Shown here piece by piece: positions 36,469 through 49,200 of a stretch of 64,000 nucleotides of DNA. Below the pieces are notes generated by a model, which was not told where the DNA came from, did not search any database, and saw only the letters and a list, made by a program, of their open reading frames with translations. The translations under genes and the position numbers were made by a program. Numbering within the stretch: the stretch's first letter is position 1; every line of letters starts with the position of its first letter. Source of the stretch: Streptomyces sp. NA04227 (lineage in GTDB: Bacteria > Actinomycetota > Actinomycetes > Streptomycetales > Streptomycetaceae); assembly GCF_013364195.1 (NCBI RefSeq), contig NZ_CP054918.1, positions 6,871,001 to 6,935,000 of the forward strand. The letters run 5' to 3'.

Positions 36469-36484
36469 ATCTCAGATATGAGAT
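36469..36484. promoter_or_regulatory. ATCTCA-GATA-TGAGAT palindrome before the HTH-MurA gene
   Basis: Perfect 6-bp arms with a 4-nt centre, 12 bp upstream of the start codon. A good place for autoregulation by the HTH domain. It shares ATCTC...GAGAT with a palindrome before acnA. Confidence 0.5.
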
Positions 36485-36572
36485 GCCGTCCGCGTGGCGG
36501 GGCCGATCGGGTGAGCCCCTTGTGTCGCGCCCGCGGCACCTTTGACGCTCCGTCGGGTCTCCGGCGGCGCGC

Positions 36573-37535
36573 TCACCGGGCACGGGCCGTGGCTGCCGTC
36601 GCCTTCGGCGGGATCTCACCCGCCGCCGACAACGGCTCCCGGTCGCGGGTGGCGCGCGCCAGTCGGCGGGCCGTTTCGGCGAACAGTCCCACCGTGCCTC
36701 CCCCTTCGCCTGCCCGCCACATGAGTCCGTAACCGAACGGCGCGGCATCGGCCAGCGGCAGGTACGTAACGCCGGGCCGGGCGAAGTAGGCAGCCGTGTG
36801 GGCGGCGACGATCAGGGCGCCGCGACCGCCGGAGACGAGGGTCAGTGCCTCCTGGAGGCTGGTGACTTCCAGGCCGTGGTGGACCGGGCGGCCCGAGGGC
36901 GTGTGGCGGGGCATCCGCTCGTCCAGCCAGTGGCCGGGTGTGTCGGCGGGCAGCGAGAGCAGGGTGAGGTCGCCGAGGTCCTCCAGGTCGAGGAACTCGC
37001 GTTGGGCCAGGGGGTGTTGGGATGGCAGGGCCAGTGCCCGGGTCTCGGTGAAGAGCACCGGGCCGCCCTCCACGTCGGCCTCCCGCGCCGGGAAGTCGGT
37101 GAGCTGTACGTCGAAGTCCCCTCTGCGCAAAGGCCCGTAGGGATCGGCGAAGGGCACCTCGCAGATCTCCACGCGCAGTCCGGGGTGCTCGACGCGCAGC
37201 ACATCGGCGGCGCGCATCGCGTGTTCGCCCGCGAGCGGGGTCGTGAAACCGACGTGCAGCAGACCGCTGTGGCTGCGTGCCGCAGCCACGGCACGGTCGA
37301 GGGCGGAGCGGATCCCGCGGTGGTGCGGGGCCAGGTCCGCGTACAACTGGCCGCCCAGTGCGGTGAGTTCGACCCTGCGGCTCGTACGGTCGAACAGGCG
37401 CCCGCCCACGCGCCGTTCCAGGCGCTGCACCAGCTGGCTCACCCGTGCCCGGGACAGCCGCATCCGCTCGGCCGTGCGGCCGAAGTGCAACTCCTCGGCG
37501 AGCAGCAGAAAACACTCGAGTTCCTCGCGTTCCAC
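36573..37535 (-). CDS. LysR family transcriptional regulator
   Basis: 320-aa LysR-type protein. HTH: FLLLAEELHFGRTAERMRLSR followed by ARVSQLVQRLERRVGGRLFDR; the C-terminal substrate-binding domain begins near LLHVGFTTPLAG. GTG at 37535 is preferred because GGAGG lies 6 nt upstream; GTG at 37541 would have no spacing. Divergent from an MFS exporter, the normal arrangement for a LysR activator and its target. Ligand unknown. Confidence 0.84.
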   Translation of the reverse strand: MEREELECFLLLAEELHFGRTAERMRLSRARVSQLVQRLERRVGGRLFDRTSRRVELTALGGQLYADLAPHHRGIRSALDRAVAAARSHSGLLHVGFTTPLAGEHAMRAADVLRVEHPGLRVEICEVPFADPYGPLRRGDFDVQLTDFPAREADVEGGPVLFTETRALALPSQHPLAQREFLDLEDLGDLTLLSLPADTPGHWLDERMPRHTPSGRPVHHGLEVTSLQEALTLVSGGRGALIVAAHTAAYFARPGVTYLPLADAAPFGYGLMWRAGEGGGTVGLFAETARRLARATRDREPLSAAGEIPPKATAATARAR

Positions 37536-37667
37536 GGCCACCCTCCGCCTCGCGTCCGATCGGTAAGCCTGGCTGAACGAACAGCGTGCGGTTCGCCGTT
37601 GTTCCGCCCGGCCCGCCGCCGGAGGGTGGAGTCACAGCCAACTCCCTTACTTCTGCGAGGAATTGCG

Positions 37668-39179
37668 ATGACTTCGCCTGCTTCGAGAAACTCGCTGACG
37701 GCACGCCAATGGGCCGTGCTCTTCGTCCTGTGCGGCGCGATCTTCCTGGAGGGCATCGACGTCGCTATGCTGAACGTCGCCCTGCCCTCCATCCGGGCCG
37801 ATCTCGGCCTGTCCACCGGCGAGTTGCAGTGGGTGATGAGCGCCTATGTCCTCGGCTACGGCGGCTTCATGCTGCTCGGCGGCCGGGCCGCGGACCTGTT
37901 CGGGCGACGTACGGTCTTCATCGCCTCGCTCACCGTCTTCCTGCTCTTCTCCGGCCTCGGCGGTCTCGCCGACGAGGGCTGGACACTGATCCTGGCCCGC
38001 TTCGTCACCGGCGTCGCCGCCGCGTTCATGACGCCCGCCGGACTCTCCCTGATCACCACCGGCTTCGCCGAGGGCCCCGAGCGCAACCGCGCGCTGATCG
38101 TCTACTCGGCCACCGGAGCGGCGGGCTTCTCCACCGGTCTGGTCATCGGCGGGCTGCTCACCTCGCTCGGCTGGCGCTGGGTCTTCTTCGCGCCCGTCGT
38201 GCTCTCCGCCCTCATCCTGTGCGCGGCGCTCGCCAGCATTCCGCGCACGCCGCGGCCCGACGCCGCCGGACGCGTCGACGTCGCCGGAGCGATCACCGGC
38301 ACCGGAGCGATCGTGCTGCTCGTCCTCGCCGTCGAACGCGCCGCACACAGCGGCCTCGGTCTCACCTCGGCGGTACTCGGCGCCGGACTGCTCCTGCTGC
38401 TCGCCTTCGTGCTCGTCGAGCGGCGCTCGGCAACTCCCTTGGTACGCCTGGGAATTCTGCGCAGCGCGTCGCTCGTGCGGGCCAATCTCGCCGCGCTGCT
38501 GTTCTCGGCCGGGTTCTTCGGCTTCCAGTTCCTGGTCGTGCTCTACCTCCAGGAACTGCGCGACTGGTCGACGCTGCGGACCAGCCTGGCGATGATCGTC
38601 ATCGGCGTCGACGCGATCCTGGCGCCCACCCTCACCCCGCGCCTGGTGGCCCGCTTCGGCAACGGCCGGGTGATCGTGGTCGGCCTGCTGCTCGCGGCGG
38701 CCTCGTACGCGCTGTTCCTGCCGGTGACCGAGGACTGGTCGTACGCGGCGATGTTCCCCAGCCTGATCGTGCTCGGTCTGTCCTTCACGCTCACCTACGG
38801 GCCGCTGACGATCGTGGCCACCGAGGGCATCGCCGAGGAGGAGCAGGGTCTGGCGGGCGGGCTGTTCTACACCTCGTTCCAGTTCGGCGCGGCGCTCGGC
38901 CTCTCGGCGGCCACCGCCGTCAACGTCGCGGCCACCGACACGGGCAGTACGGCCGGACTCCTCGACGGCTACCGGGCCGGACTCCTCGTCCCGCTGGCCG
39001 CGGCTCTGCTCGCGGTCGCGGTCAGCCTGCCGGGCCTGCGGAGCGCCCGGAGCGTCGTCGTCGCCGGGAAGGAAGCGGCCCCGGGCGAAACGCCGGGCGC
39101 GGCCGGGATGCCGAGTGCGGCGGGCGCGCCGGATGCGGCCAAGGGCGCGGGAGAGGCGGCAACCCGATCGGCCCCGTGA
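37668..39179 (+). CDS. MFS transporter, DHA2-like
   Basis: 503-aa major facilitator with about 14 hydrophobic segments. Family motifs: FLEGIDVAMLNVALPSI in helix 1, LQWVMSAYVLGYGGFMLLGGRAADLFGRR (motif A) and the helix-5 antiporter region GAAGFSTGLVIGGLL. The C-terminus is an Ala/Gly/Pro-rich tail without function. ATG at 37668 follows GCGAGGAA. Probable drug/proton antiporter controlled by the divergent LysR gene. Confidence 0.87.
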   Translation: MTSPASRNSLTARQWAVLFVLCGAIFLEGIDVAMLNVALPSIRADLGLSTGELQWVMSAYVLGYGGFMLLGGRAADLFGRRTVFIASLTVFLLFSGLGGLADEGWTLILARFVTGVAAAFMTPAGLSLITTGFAEGPERNRALIVYSATGAAGFSTGLVIGGLLTSLGWRWVFFAPVVLSALILCAALASIPRTPRPDAAGRVDVAGAITGTGAIVLLVLAVERAAHSGLGLTSAVLGAGLLLLLAFVLVERRSATPLVRLGILRSASLVRANLAALLFSAGFFGFQFLVVLYLQELRDWSTLRTSLAMIVIGVDAILAPTLTPRLVARFGNGRVIVVGLLLAAASYALFLPVTEDWSYAAMFPSLIVLGLSFTLTYGPLTIVATEGIAEEEQGLAGGLFYTSFQFGAALGLSAATAVNVAATDTGSTAGLLDGYRAGLLVPLAAALLAVAVSLPGLRSARSVVVAGKEAAPGETPGAAGMPSAAGAPDAAKGAGEAATRSAP

Positions 39180-39216
39180 CGGCGAACGCGTTTCGCTCGC
39201 TCACCGGTGGTCCTCG

Positions 39217-39243
39217 ACAGCGGCGCCGGACGGGCGCCGCTGT
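39217..39243 (+). terminator. Hairpin terminator after the MFS gene
   Basis: Perfect 11-bp stem ACAGCGGCGCC / GGCGCCGCTGT with a 5-nt loop, 37 bp after the stop. The remaining DNA up to 39500 is the acnA promoter region and holds no gene that I can see. Confidence 0.75.
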
Positions 39244-39332
39244 GCCGCCTGCGTAGATCGGGTCGGCCGGGGTTTGTCGAGGTGGGAGCCGTGAGGGGGC
39301 CGCGCGGCGCGACGAGGAGGGTCCGCGCATGA

Positions 39333-42230
<2,898 letters not shown>

Positions 42231-42267
42231 TTCCCGCGCCGCGCGAGCGGCACAGGAGCCACGTGGA

Positions 42268-42303
42268 GGGCCGCATCCCCGGATTCGGGGGTGCGGCCCT
42301 TTT
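42268..42303 (+). terminator. Rho-independent terminator of acnA
   Basis: GGGCCGCA-t-CCCCG ... CGGGG-g-TGCGGCCC hairpin followed by TTTT, 38 bp after acnA. Confidence 0.9.
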
Positions 42304-42717
42304 CGTGTGCCACACGGCGGGGTACGCACCCTTCGCGCGTCGCCGCGAGGCCGAATCCTGCGGTGGCGGAGGGTGGGGCGGACACGTATTTCTGAAGGAT
42401 GAACTGGCGCGGCGAAAGGAGCTCCGTGCAGGTCTGGCCGAAAATTGCCGAGGTCTCAACTCGGGAAAGACTGACGGTCAACCCTGCACCCGATCTTGCT
42501 CCCGTTTCGCAAGTGGACTATACCTATCGGCACACCAACTGGCCGTCGACCGCCAGAGGGACGGCCAGGGGCCGGTGGAGCCGTACGCATGGGGGCGTCG
42601 CTCCGGTCCGCAACGAACCCCTGGCCACGGAGCACCAGTAACACAACCGCTCGAATCGCCGCGGTGCCGGAAGGGTCCGGTTCACCGCCTGAGTCCTGGA
42701 GAAGGCGAGGACTTAGC
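42304..42717 (+). other. 414-bp intergenic region before the ngcE-like gene
   Basis: No convincing gene. It holds a dre-like site at 42512 and presumably the promoter and long 5' leader of the sugar transporter operon. AT content is raised between 42440 and 42540. Confidence 0.5.
42512..42527. promoter_or_regulatory. DasR-like (dre) site candidate
   Basis: AGTGGACTATACCTAT agrees with the remembered 16-bp dre consensus (A-C/G-TGGTCTAGACCA-C/G-T) at about 12 of 16 positions. It precedes a probable GlcNAc/chitobiose transporter, a typical DasR target class. TATACC could also serve as a -10 box. Confidence 0.4.
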
Positions 42718-44163
42718 ATGGGTTCCACTTCCGACAACAGTCACGAAGGCGTCGGCCGCCGCGATCTGATCAAGCGGTCCGCCGCACTCGGCCTGATCGC
42801 CGTACCCACGATGGGTTTCCTGTCCGCCTGCGCGAGCAGCGACAGCGGTGGCGAGGACAAGGTCAAGGACGGCAAGAAGTCCGCCAAGAACCCGCTGGGT
42901 GTCAACGACACCGCGGGCCTCGAAGTGGTCATCTTCGACGGTGGCTTCGGTGACCAGTACGCCATCGACGCCGAGGCGATCTACAAGAAGAACTACCCGA
43001 AGGCCAAGGTCAGCCACCGCGGCATCCAGAAGATCCAGACCGAGCTGCAGCCGCGCTTCAACGGCGGCACCCCGCCGGACCTGATCGACAACTCCGGCAG
43101 CGCGCAGATGGACCTCGGTGTCCTGGTGAGCAAGAAGCAGCTCACCGACATCACCCCGCTGATGGACGCGCCCTCCCTCGACGACCCGAACGTCAAGGTG
43201 CGCGACACCCTGCGCCCCGGCGTCCTGGAGATGGGCCAGTTCGACGGCGACGCGGTGTGGGTCATGTACTACGCGTACACCGTCTACGGCATCTGGTACT
43301 CCCAGACCAACCTCGAGAAGCTCGACGCCGAGTACCCCGAGACCTGGGACGACATGCTCGCCCTGTGCGCCAAGGCGAAGAAGCAGGGCGTCGCCGGCTG
43401 GACGTACCCGGGTGTCTACCCGTACTACATGCCGTTCTCGCTCTTCGCCTTCATCGGCAAGATCGGTGGCCGCGAGGTCCTCGACGCGATCGACAACCTG
43501 GAGCCGAACGCCTGGAAGCACCCGGCGGTCAAGGCGGCCTTCGACGCGTACTACGAGCTGGTCCGCAAGGGCTACCTCCTCAAGAACAGCTCCGGTTACA
43601 CGCACATCCAGGCCCAGACCGCGTGGAACCAGGGCAAGGCGCTGTTCATCCCGAACGGTTCCTGGGTGGAGAACGAGTCCTCCAAGACCACGCCCAAGGA
43701 CTTCAAGCTGGCGGTCGGAGCGCACCCGAGCCTCGACAAGAGCGACAAGATGCCCTACGGCACCATCTGGGCCAGCGGCGGCGAGCCCTTCATCGTCCCG
43801 GCCAAGGCCAAGAACCCGGTCGGCGGCATGGAGCAGTTGCGCATCATGCTCGGCAAGGAGTCCGCGCGGAACTTCTCCAAGCAGGTCTCCTCGCTCACCT
43901 CGGTCAAGGGCAGTGAAGAGGGCCTGACGCTTCCGCCCGGCCTCACCTCGGCCGTCGCCGCGCTCGACAAGGCCGGTGACAACGTCCTCAACCCGCGGCT
44001 GCAGGACTGGTACGTCGAGCTCAACAAGCAGCGGATCGGCGTCGGCTGTCTCGGCGAGCTGATGGCCGGCCGTATGACGCCGGACGAGGCCATCAAGAAG
44101 ATCCAGAAGTTCGCGGACGAGACCGCGAACGACAGCGACATCGTGAAGTTCAAGCACGCGTGA
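42718..44163 (+). CDS. ngcE: Carbohydrate ABC transporter substrate-binding lipoprotein, NgcE-like
   Basis: 481-aa receptor for a sugar importer. The N-terminus has both a twin-arginine signal (GRRDLIKRSAALGL) and a lipobox FLSAC (Cys at ~38), so it is a Tat-exported lipoprotein. The body carries family-1 binding-protein segments: GGTPPDLIDNSGSAQMDLG, VMYYAYTVYGIWYSQTNLEK and WNQGKALFIPNGSWVENES. Position beside acnA and the ROK/xyl genes, and similarity to NgcE proteins as remembered, suggest GlcNAc or N,N'-diacetylchitobiose as ligand. ATG 42718 follows GGCGAGGAC. Confidence 0.8.
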   Translation: MGSTSDNSHEGVGRRDLIKRSAALGLIAVPTMGFLSACASSDSGGEDKVKDGKKSAKNPLGVNDTAGLEVVIFDGGFGDQYAIDAEAIYKKNYPKAKVSHRGIQKIQTELQPRFNGGTPPDLIDNSGSAQMDLGVLVSKKQLTDITPLMDAPSLDDPNVKVRDTLRPGVLEMGQFDGDAVWVMYYAYTVYGIWYSQTNLEKLDAEYPETWDDMLALCAKAKKQGVAGWTYPGVYPYYMPFSLFAFIGKIGGREVLDAIDNLEPNAWKHPAVKAAFDAYYELVRKGYLLKNSSGYTHIQAQTAWNQGKALFIPNGSWVENESSKTTPKDFKLAVGAHPSLDKSDKMPYGTIWASGGEPFIVPAKAKNPVGGMEQLRIMLGKESARNFSKQVSSLTSVKGSEEGLTLPPGLTSAVAALDKAGDNVLNPRLQDWYVELNKQRIGVGCLGELMAGRMTPDEAIKKIQKFADETANDSDIVKFKHA

Positions 44164-44213
44164 GTACGTGTTCCCAGCGGCGGCAACAACGCAGAGACCA
44201 GGACCGGTAGATC

Positions 44214-45131
44214 ATGCAGCACGGCAAGTACCGTTTCATCGCGGGATTCCTCGTACTCCCGCTGGCCTTGTATGCAGTCTTCGTCATCTGGCCGTTCATC
44301 CAGGCGATCTACTATTCGTTCACGGACTGGACCGGTCTGAGTTCGGACTTCCAGATGGTGGGATTCCGCAACTACGAGAAGATGCTCGACGACGAAGTGT
44401 TCTGGAAAGCGCTCCAGCACAGCGTCCTCTTGGCGCTGTTGCTGCCGCTGGTGACGCTCTCACTGGCGCTGTTCTTCGCCTACATGCTCAATGTCGGCGG
44501 GCGGCGGCGTAAGAACTCCACTGTCGGCGGTGTACGCGGGGCGGGCTTCTACAAGATCGCCTACTTCTTCCCGCAGGTACTGTCCATCGCCATCATCGCC
44601 CTGCTTTTCCAGTTCGCCTACAACCCCGGAAACGGCGCCATCAACGGCGCCCTCGACATGGTCGGGGTGGAGGGACCGAACTGGCTGGGCGACCCGGACA
44701 TCGCCCTGTGGTCCGTCACGGCCGTTCTGGTGTGGAGCACCGTCGGATTCTTCGTGGTGCTCTTCTCCGCGGGCATGGCGTCCATCCCGAAGGACTTCTA
44801 CGAAGCCGCGCTCCTCGACGGCGCGAGCCGGGTCACCACCTTCTTCAAGATCACCCTGCCCCTGCTGTGGGACACCGTGCAGTCCGCCTGGGTCTACATG
44901 GGGATCCTGGCGCTCGGCGCGGAGGCGTTCGCCGTCGTGCAGATCATGACCGTCGGCCCCGGAGGCCCGGCGGACTCGACGACGGTCCTGCCGCTGTACG
45001 TGTACCAGAAGGCATTCTCGGGCGGTCAGGCCGCCTACGCGACAACGATCGGTGTCGCCCTGCTCTTCGTGACGCTGCTCTTCGCGGCGATCGTGATGCG
45101 GCTGGGCCGGCGCGAGCGGCTGGAGTTCTGA
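44214..45131 (+). CDS. ngcF: Carbohydrate ABC transporter permease, NgcF-like
   Basis: 305-aa MalF-type permease with six helices. Helix 1 is FIAGFLVLPLALYAVFVIWPF; the cytoplasmic EAA loop reads EAALLDGASRVTTFFKITLPLL (residues ~197-218). It begins 50 bp after ngcE and its stop shares one base with the next ATG (TGATG). No ATPase gene follows, so the complex probably borrows a shared MsiK-type ATPase, as is known for Streptomyces sugar transporters. Confidence 0.85.
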   Translation: MQHGKYRFIAGFLVLPLALYAVFVIWPFIQAIYYSFTDWTGLSSDFQMVGFRNYEKMLDDEVFWKALQHSVLLALLLPLVTLSLALFFAYMLNVGGRRRKNSTVGGVRGAGFYKIAYFFPQVLSIAIIALLFQFAYNPGNGAINGALDMVGVEGPNWLGDPDIALWSVTAVLVWSTVGFFVVLFSAGMASIPKDFYEAALLDGASRVTTFFKITLPLLWDTVQSAWVYMGILALGAEAFAVVQIMTVGPGGPADSTTVLPLYVYQKAFSGGQAAYATTIGVALLFVTLLFAAIVMRLGRRERLEF

Positions 45132-46054
45132 TGAAGACGACCGACACCCCTCCCGCGGCTCCGCTGGAGGACCAGCCGCCGCAGGTGAACAAGACCGCCC
45201 CGGAGCCCGCCCGTAAGAAGCAGGGCGCGGGTGAAGGCGTCCTGAACCTCTTCTCGCACGGTGTCCTGATCATCTGGGCGATCCTGGTGGTCTCGCCACT
45301 GCTGTGGGCCGTGATGACCTCGTTCAAGAAGGACAAGGACATCTTCGGGTCCCCGTGGTCGCTGCCGGACAAGCTGCACTTCGAGAACTGGTCGCGTGCG
45401 TGGTCCGACGCGCACATGAGCGACTACTTCCTGAACACCGTTCTGGTGGTGGCCTGTTCGCTGGTGGGCACCCTGGTGCTCGGCTCGATGGCGGCCTATG
45501 TACTGGCCCGGTTCGAGTTCCCGGGGAGGCAGTTCATCTACTACCTCTTCATCGGTGGCATGAGCTTCCCCATCATGCTGGCGCTCGTGCCGTTGTTCTA
45601 CGTCATGAACAACACCGGTCTGCTGAACACCCTGCACGGCCTGGTCCTGGTGTACATCGCCTACTCCCTGCCGTTCACGGTCTTCTTCCTGACCTCCTTC
45701 TTCCGGACGCTGCCGAACTCGGTGGCGGAGGCGGCGTTCGTCGACGGTGCCTCGCACACCCGGACCTTCTTCCAGATCATGCTGCCCATGGCCAAGCCGG
45801 GCCTGATCAGCGTGGGCATCTTCAACTTCCTCGGGCAGTGGAACCAGTACATGCTGCCGACGGTCCTCAACACGGACCCGGACCGGAAGGTGCTCTCCCA
45901 GGGTCTGGTCGAACTCGCGGTCAGCCAGGGGTACAAGGGCGACTGGTCCGGTCTGTTCGCCGGTCTGGTGATGGCGATGCTGCCGGTGCTCGCCGCCTAC
46001 ATCATCTTCCAGCGACAGGTGGTGCAGGGCCTCACGGCGGGCGCCGTGAAGTAA
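45131..46054 (+). CDS. ngcG: Carbohydrate ABC transporter permease, NgcG-like
   Basis: 307-aa MalG-type permease. A ~35-residue Pro/Lys-rich cytoplasmic N-terminus precedes helix 1 (HGVLIIWAILVVSPLLWAVM); the EAA loop is EAAFVDGASHTRTFFQIMLPMAKPG. It ends VVQGLTAGAVK, a typical MalG tail. ATG at 45131 overlaps the ngcF stop by one base; the frame open back to 44708 is a shadow. Last gene of the three-gene operon, followed by strong hairpins. Confidence 0.86.
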   Translation: MKTTDTPPAAPLEDQPPQVNKTAPEPARKKQGAGEGVLNLFSHGVLIIWAILVVSPLLWAVMTSFKKDKDIFGSPWSLPDKLHFENWSRAWSDAHMSDYFLNTVLVVACSLVGTLVLGSMAAYVLARFEFPGRQFIYYLFIGGMSFPIMLALVPLFYVMNNTGLLNTLHGLVLVYIAYSLPFTVFFLTSFFRTLPNSVAEAAFVDGASHTRTFFQIMLPMAKPGLISVGIFNFLGQWNQYMLPTVLNTDPDRKVLSQGLVELAVSQGYKGDWSGLFAGLVMAMLPVLAAYIIFQRQVVQGLTAGAVK

Positions 46055-46106
46055 CCCGACGTCCGTCCGAGCGCCCGGTACCACGATGTGCCGGGCGGTC
46101 CGGAAT

Positions 46107-46147
46107 CCGAATGCGCGGCTCCTTTGTGGGGGGTGCCGCGCATTCGG
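46107..46147. terminator. Hairpin terminator after ngcG
   Basis: Perfect 13-bp arms CCGAATGCGCGGC / GCCGCGCATTCGG with a 15-nt loop, between convergent ngcG and GH92 genes. Confidence 0.8.
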
Positions 46148-46193
46148 CGTTCCCGGGGAGGGGGCGCATGGCTGAGCGGGTGCGTACGGGGCC

Positions 46194-46231
46194 CGGTGGG
46201 TGCGTACGGCCCGGGCCGCACGCACCCACCG
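46194..46231. terminator. Long hairpin terminator of the GH92 gene
   Basis: CGGTGGGTGCGT / ACGCACCCACCG arms continue, after one mismatch, into CGGCCC/GGGCCG, giving an almost loop-free 38-nt inverted repeat 11 bp after the GH92 stop. Confidence 0.8.
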
Positions 46232-46242
46232 AACTCGCCCTG

Positions 46243-49200
46243 TCAGCGCAGCAGTTCCACCTCCGCGACATCCGCGGGCGTGTCGAACACCAGCCGGTAG
46301 CTGCGGTACGTACCCGGTCGCGGAACCGAGAAGACCCGGGTCTGGCCGGTCCAGTCGAAGTCCTGGTCGCGCCGCCGGTCCAGGCTCGTAAACCGCTTCC
46401 CGTCGTGCGAGCCCTGAAGGGTCCAGCCGCGCGGTGCGGCCCCCTTGTCGGCCGAGGTGAGCGTGTACTGCACCGCGCGCTCCGGCCCCGGCAGCGGGAG
46501 TTCGGCAGTGGCGGTGCGGGCCGAGGTGGCCGAGGTGTTGTCGGTCAGCGGGCCCGAGACCGGCAGGGCGTCGGTACGGGGCTCGGGCACCCGGTCGTCC
46601 TTGGTGATCGACTCCGGAGCCGCGTGCGCACCGCTGCCCCAGGCCGAGGGTCTCGGGCCCATGTCGAACTCCAGGACCGCGCCGCGGGCGAGCAGCTTGT
46701 GCGGCAGCGCGGTCGAGTTCCAGCGCTTGCCGTTGACCTTCAGGCCCTGCACATAGACGTTCTCGGCGCTGTTGTCGGGCGCCTTGACCACCAGGTCACG
46801 GCCGTTGTCCAGGTGCACGGTCGCCTTGGTGAACAGCGGGGAGCCGACGGCGTATTCACCGCTGCCCATCACCAGCGGGTAGAAGCCGAGCGCGGAGAAG
46901 AGGTACCAGGCCGACTGTTCGCCGTTGTCCTCGTCGCCGTGGTAGCCCTGCCCGATCTCGCTCCCGGTGTACAGCCGGGACAGCACCTCGCGCACCTTCT
47001 CCTGGGTCTTCCACGGCTGCCCCGCCGCGTCGTACATGTACGTGGCGTGGTGGGCGACCTGGTTGGAATGGCCGTACATGCCCATCCGTACGTCACGCGC
47101 CTCGGTCATCTCGTGGATGATGCCGCCGTAGGAACCGGCGAACTCGGGGGAGGCGGTCTCCGGGGTGGCGAAGTAGGTGTCGAGCTTCTCGCCCAGCGCC
47201 GCACGGCCGCCGTAGAGATTGGCCAGGCCCCGGCTGTCCTGGACCGCGGTGAAGGCATAGCCCCAGCCGTTGGTCTCGGTGTAGTCGTGGCCCCAGACGC
47301 GCGGGTCGTACTTCTTCGAGTCCAGCCGCCAGCCGCCCTTCTCGTCCTTGCCCTGGAAGAACCCGGCCTCGGAGTCGAAGAGATGGACGTAGTCGCGGGC
47401 GCGGTTCAGGAAGTACTCGGACTCCTCGCGGTAGCGCTTCTCGCCGGTCTTCTCGTACAGCGCCCGGCCCATCCGCGCGATGCCGTAGTCGTTGAGATAG
47501 CCCTCCAGCGCCCAGGACAGGCCCTCGTAGGTCTCGGTGCTGGTGTAGCCGAGGAACGGTGAGGTGCGCATGCCCTTGCGGCCGACGCCCGGTGTCGGCG
47601 GGACCACGGAGGCGTTCTTCACGGCGGCCCGGTACGCGGCCTCGGCGTCGAACTTCACGCCCTTGACGTACGCGTCGGCGAACGCGACGTCGGAGGAGGT
47701 GCCCGTCATCAGGTCCGCGTAGCCGGGCGAGGACCAGCGCGAGATCCAGCCGCCGTCCTTGTACTGCTGGACGAAGCCGTCCACCAGTTCACCCGCCTTG
47801 CCGGGGGTGAGCAGGGAGTACGCGGGCCAGGTGGTGCGATACGTGTCCCAGAAGCCATTGTTCACGTACGGCTTGCCCTCGACGATCTTGGCGCCGGTGT
47901 GGGTCGGGGTGTCCGGACGCTCCATCGGGGAGAACGGCGAGGCGTACTTGTGCGTTGAACCGACCTTCTCGAAACCGGAGTTGGGGTAGAGGTAGAGCCG
48001 GTAGAGGGAGGAGTACAGCGTGGTCCGCTGGTCCTCGCTCGCGCCCTCCACCTCGACCTTGCCGAGCAGCCGGTCCCACTGCGCGCGGGCGTCGTCGCGT
48101 ACCGACTCGAAGGACCTGTCCTCGGGGATCTCCCGCTCCAGATTGGCCTTGGCCTGCTCGGTGCCGATCAGTGAGGTGGCCAGGCGCAGGGTGACGGTGC
48201 GGTCGGTACCGGCGTCGAAGCGCAGATGTCCCTTGACGCCCTCGGCGTGCCCGTCGGTGACCGGCTTGTCGAAGACGCCGTACACGAACAGCCGGGTGGC
48301 GCCCGTCGAAAGGCCCGACTTCACGTCCGAGAAGCCGGTGACAACGCCCTTGTCCTTGTCGAGGCTGAGCCCGCCCTGCTCGGAGACGTTGTCGAAGAGG
48401 ACGCTCGCGTCGTCGCCGGGGAAGCGGAAGCGGAGCGCGGCGGCGTGGTCGGTCGGCGCCATCTCGGCCTTGATGCCGTTCTCGAAGCGCACCCCGTAGT
48501 AGTACGGCCGCGCCGTCTCGTTCTCGTGCCGGAAGGCGAGGGCACGGTCGGCGCGGGCGGTACGCGGGGAGCCGGGCGCCGCCGACGGCAGGAGCTGGAA
48601 GGTCTGGCGGTCGCCCATCCAGGGGCTCGGCTCGTGGCTGGCGCTGAGCGCCTCCATCGTCGGCAGGTTGTCGGCGTTGTTGTCGCGGGAGTAGTCGTAC
48701 AGCCAGCTCAGGGAGCCCGCGTTGGTCACCGGCGTCCAGAAGTTGAAGCCGTGCGGCACCGCGGTCGCCGGGAAGGTGTTGCCGCGCGAGAAGGCGTTGG
48801 AGGAGTTGGTGCCGCGGCGGGTGTCGGCGTAGTCCGACAGATGCGCCTTGGGCTCCTCGCGCGGTGCCTTTCCGATCCGTACGTCGTCCAGCCAGCCGCG
48901 GAACTTGGCCGGTCCCTCGGGGGAGTCGTACGCCACCAGAACCCGGTCCACCGTCCGGCCCGCCGCCACACTCCCGATGTGCGAGGCGACCGCGTTCCAC
49001 TGGTTCACGTACAGCCGCTTCGCCTCGCCCTGACCGCGCGGGGTGAGCGGGCCGCCGTGGCTGTCCTTCGCGCCGAGATCGCTGAGGTAACTGCCGTCGG
49101 TGAAGGCGAGATCGACACTGACGTGGGTGGCGTCGTAGTCGCGGTCGCCGTCCGCCATGCCCGGGAAGATCCGGTACGACAGCTCGGTGTCGCGCGCGAC

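Noticed and set aside
44269..44277. TGTATGCAG inside ngcF resembling half of the 17-bp box
   Set aside because: Lies within coding sequence of a transmembrane helix, lacks the GTCAACA half and a promoter context.
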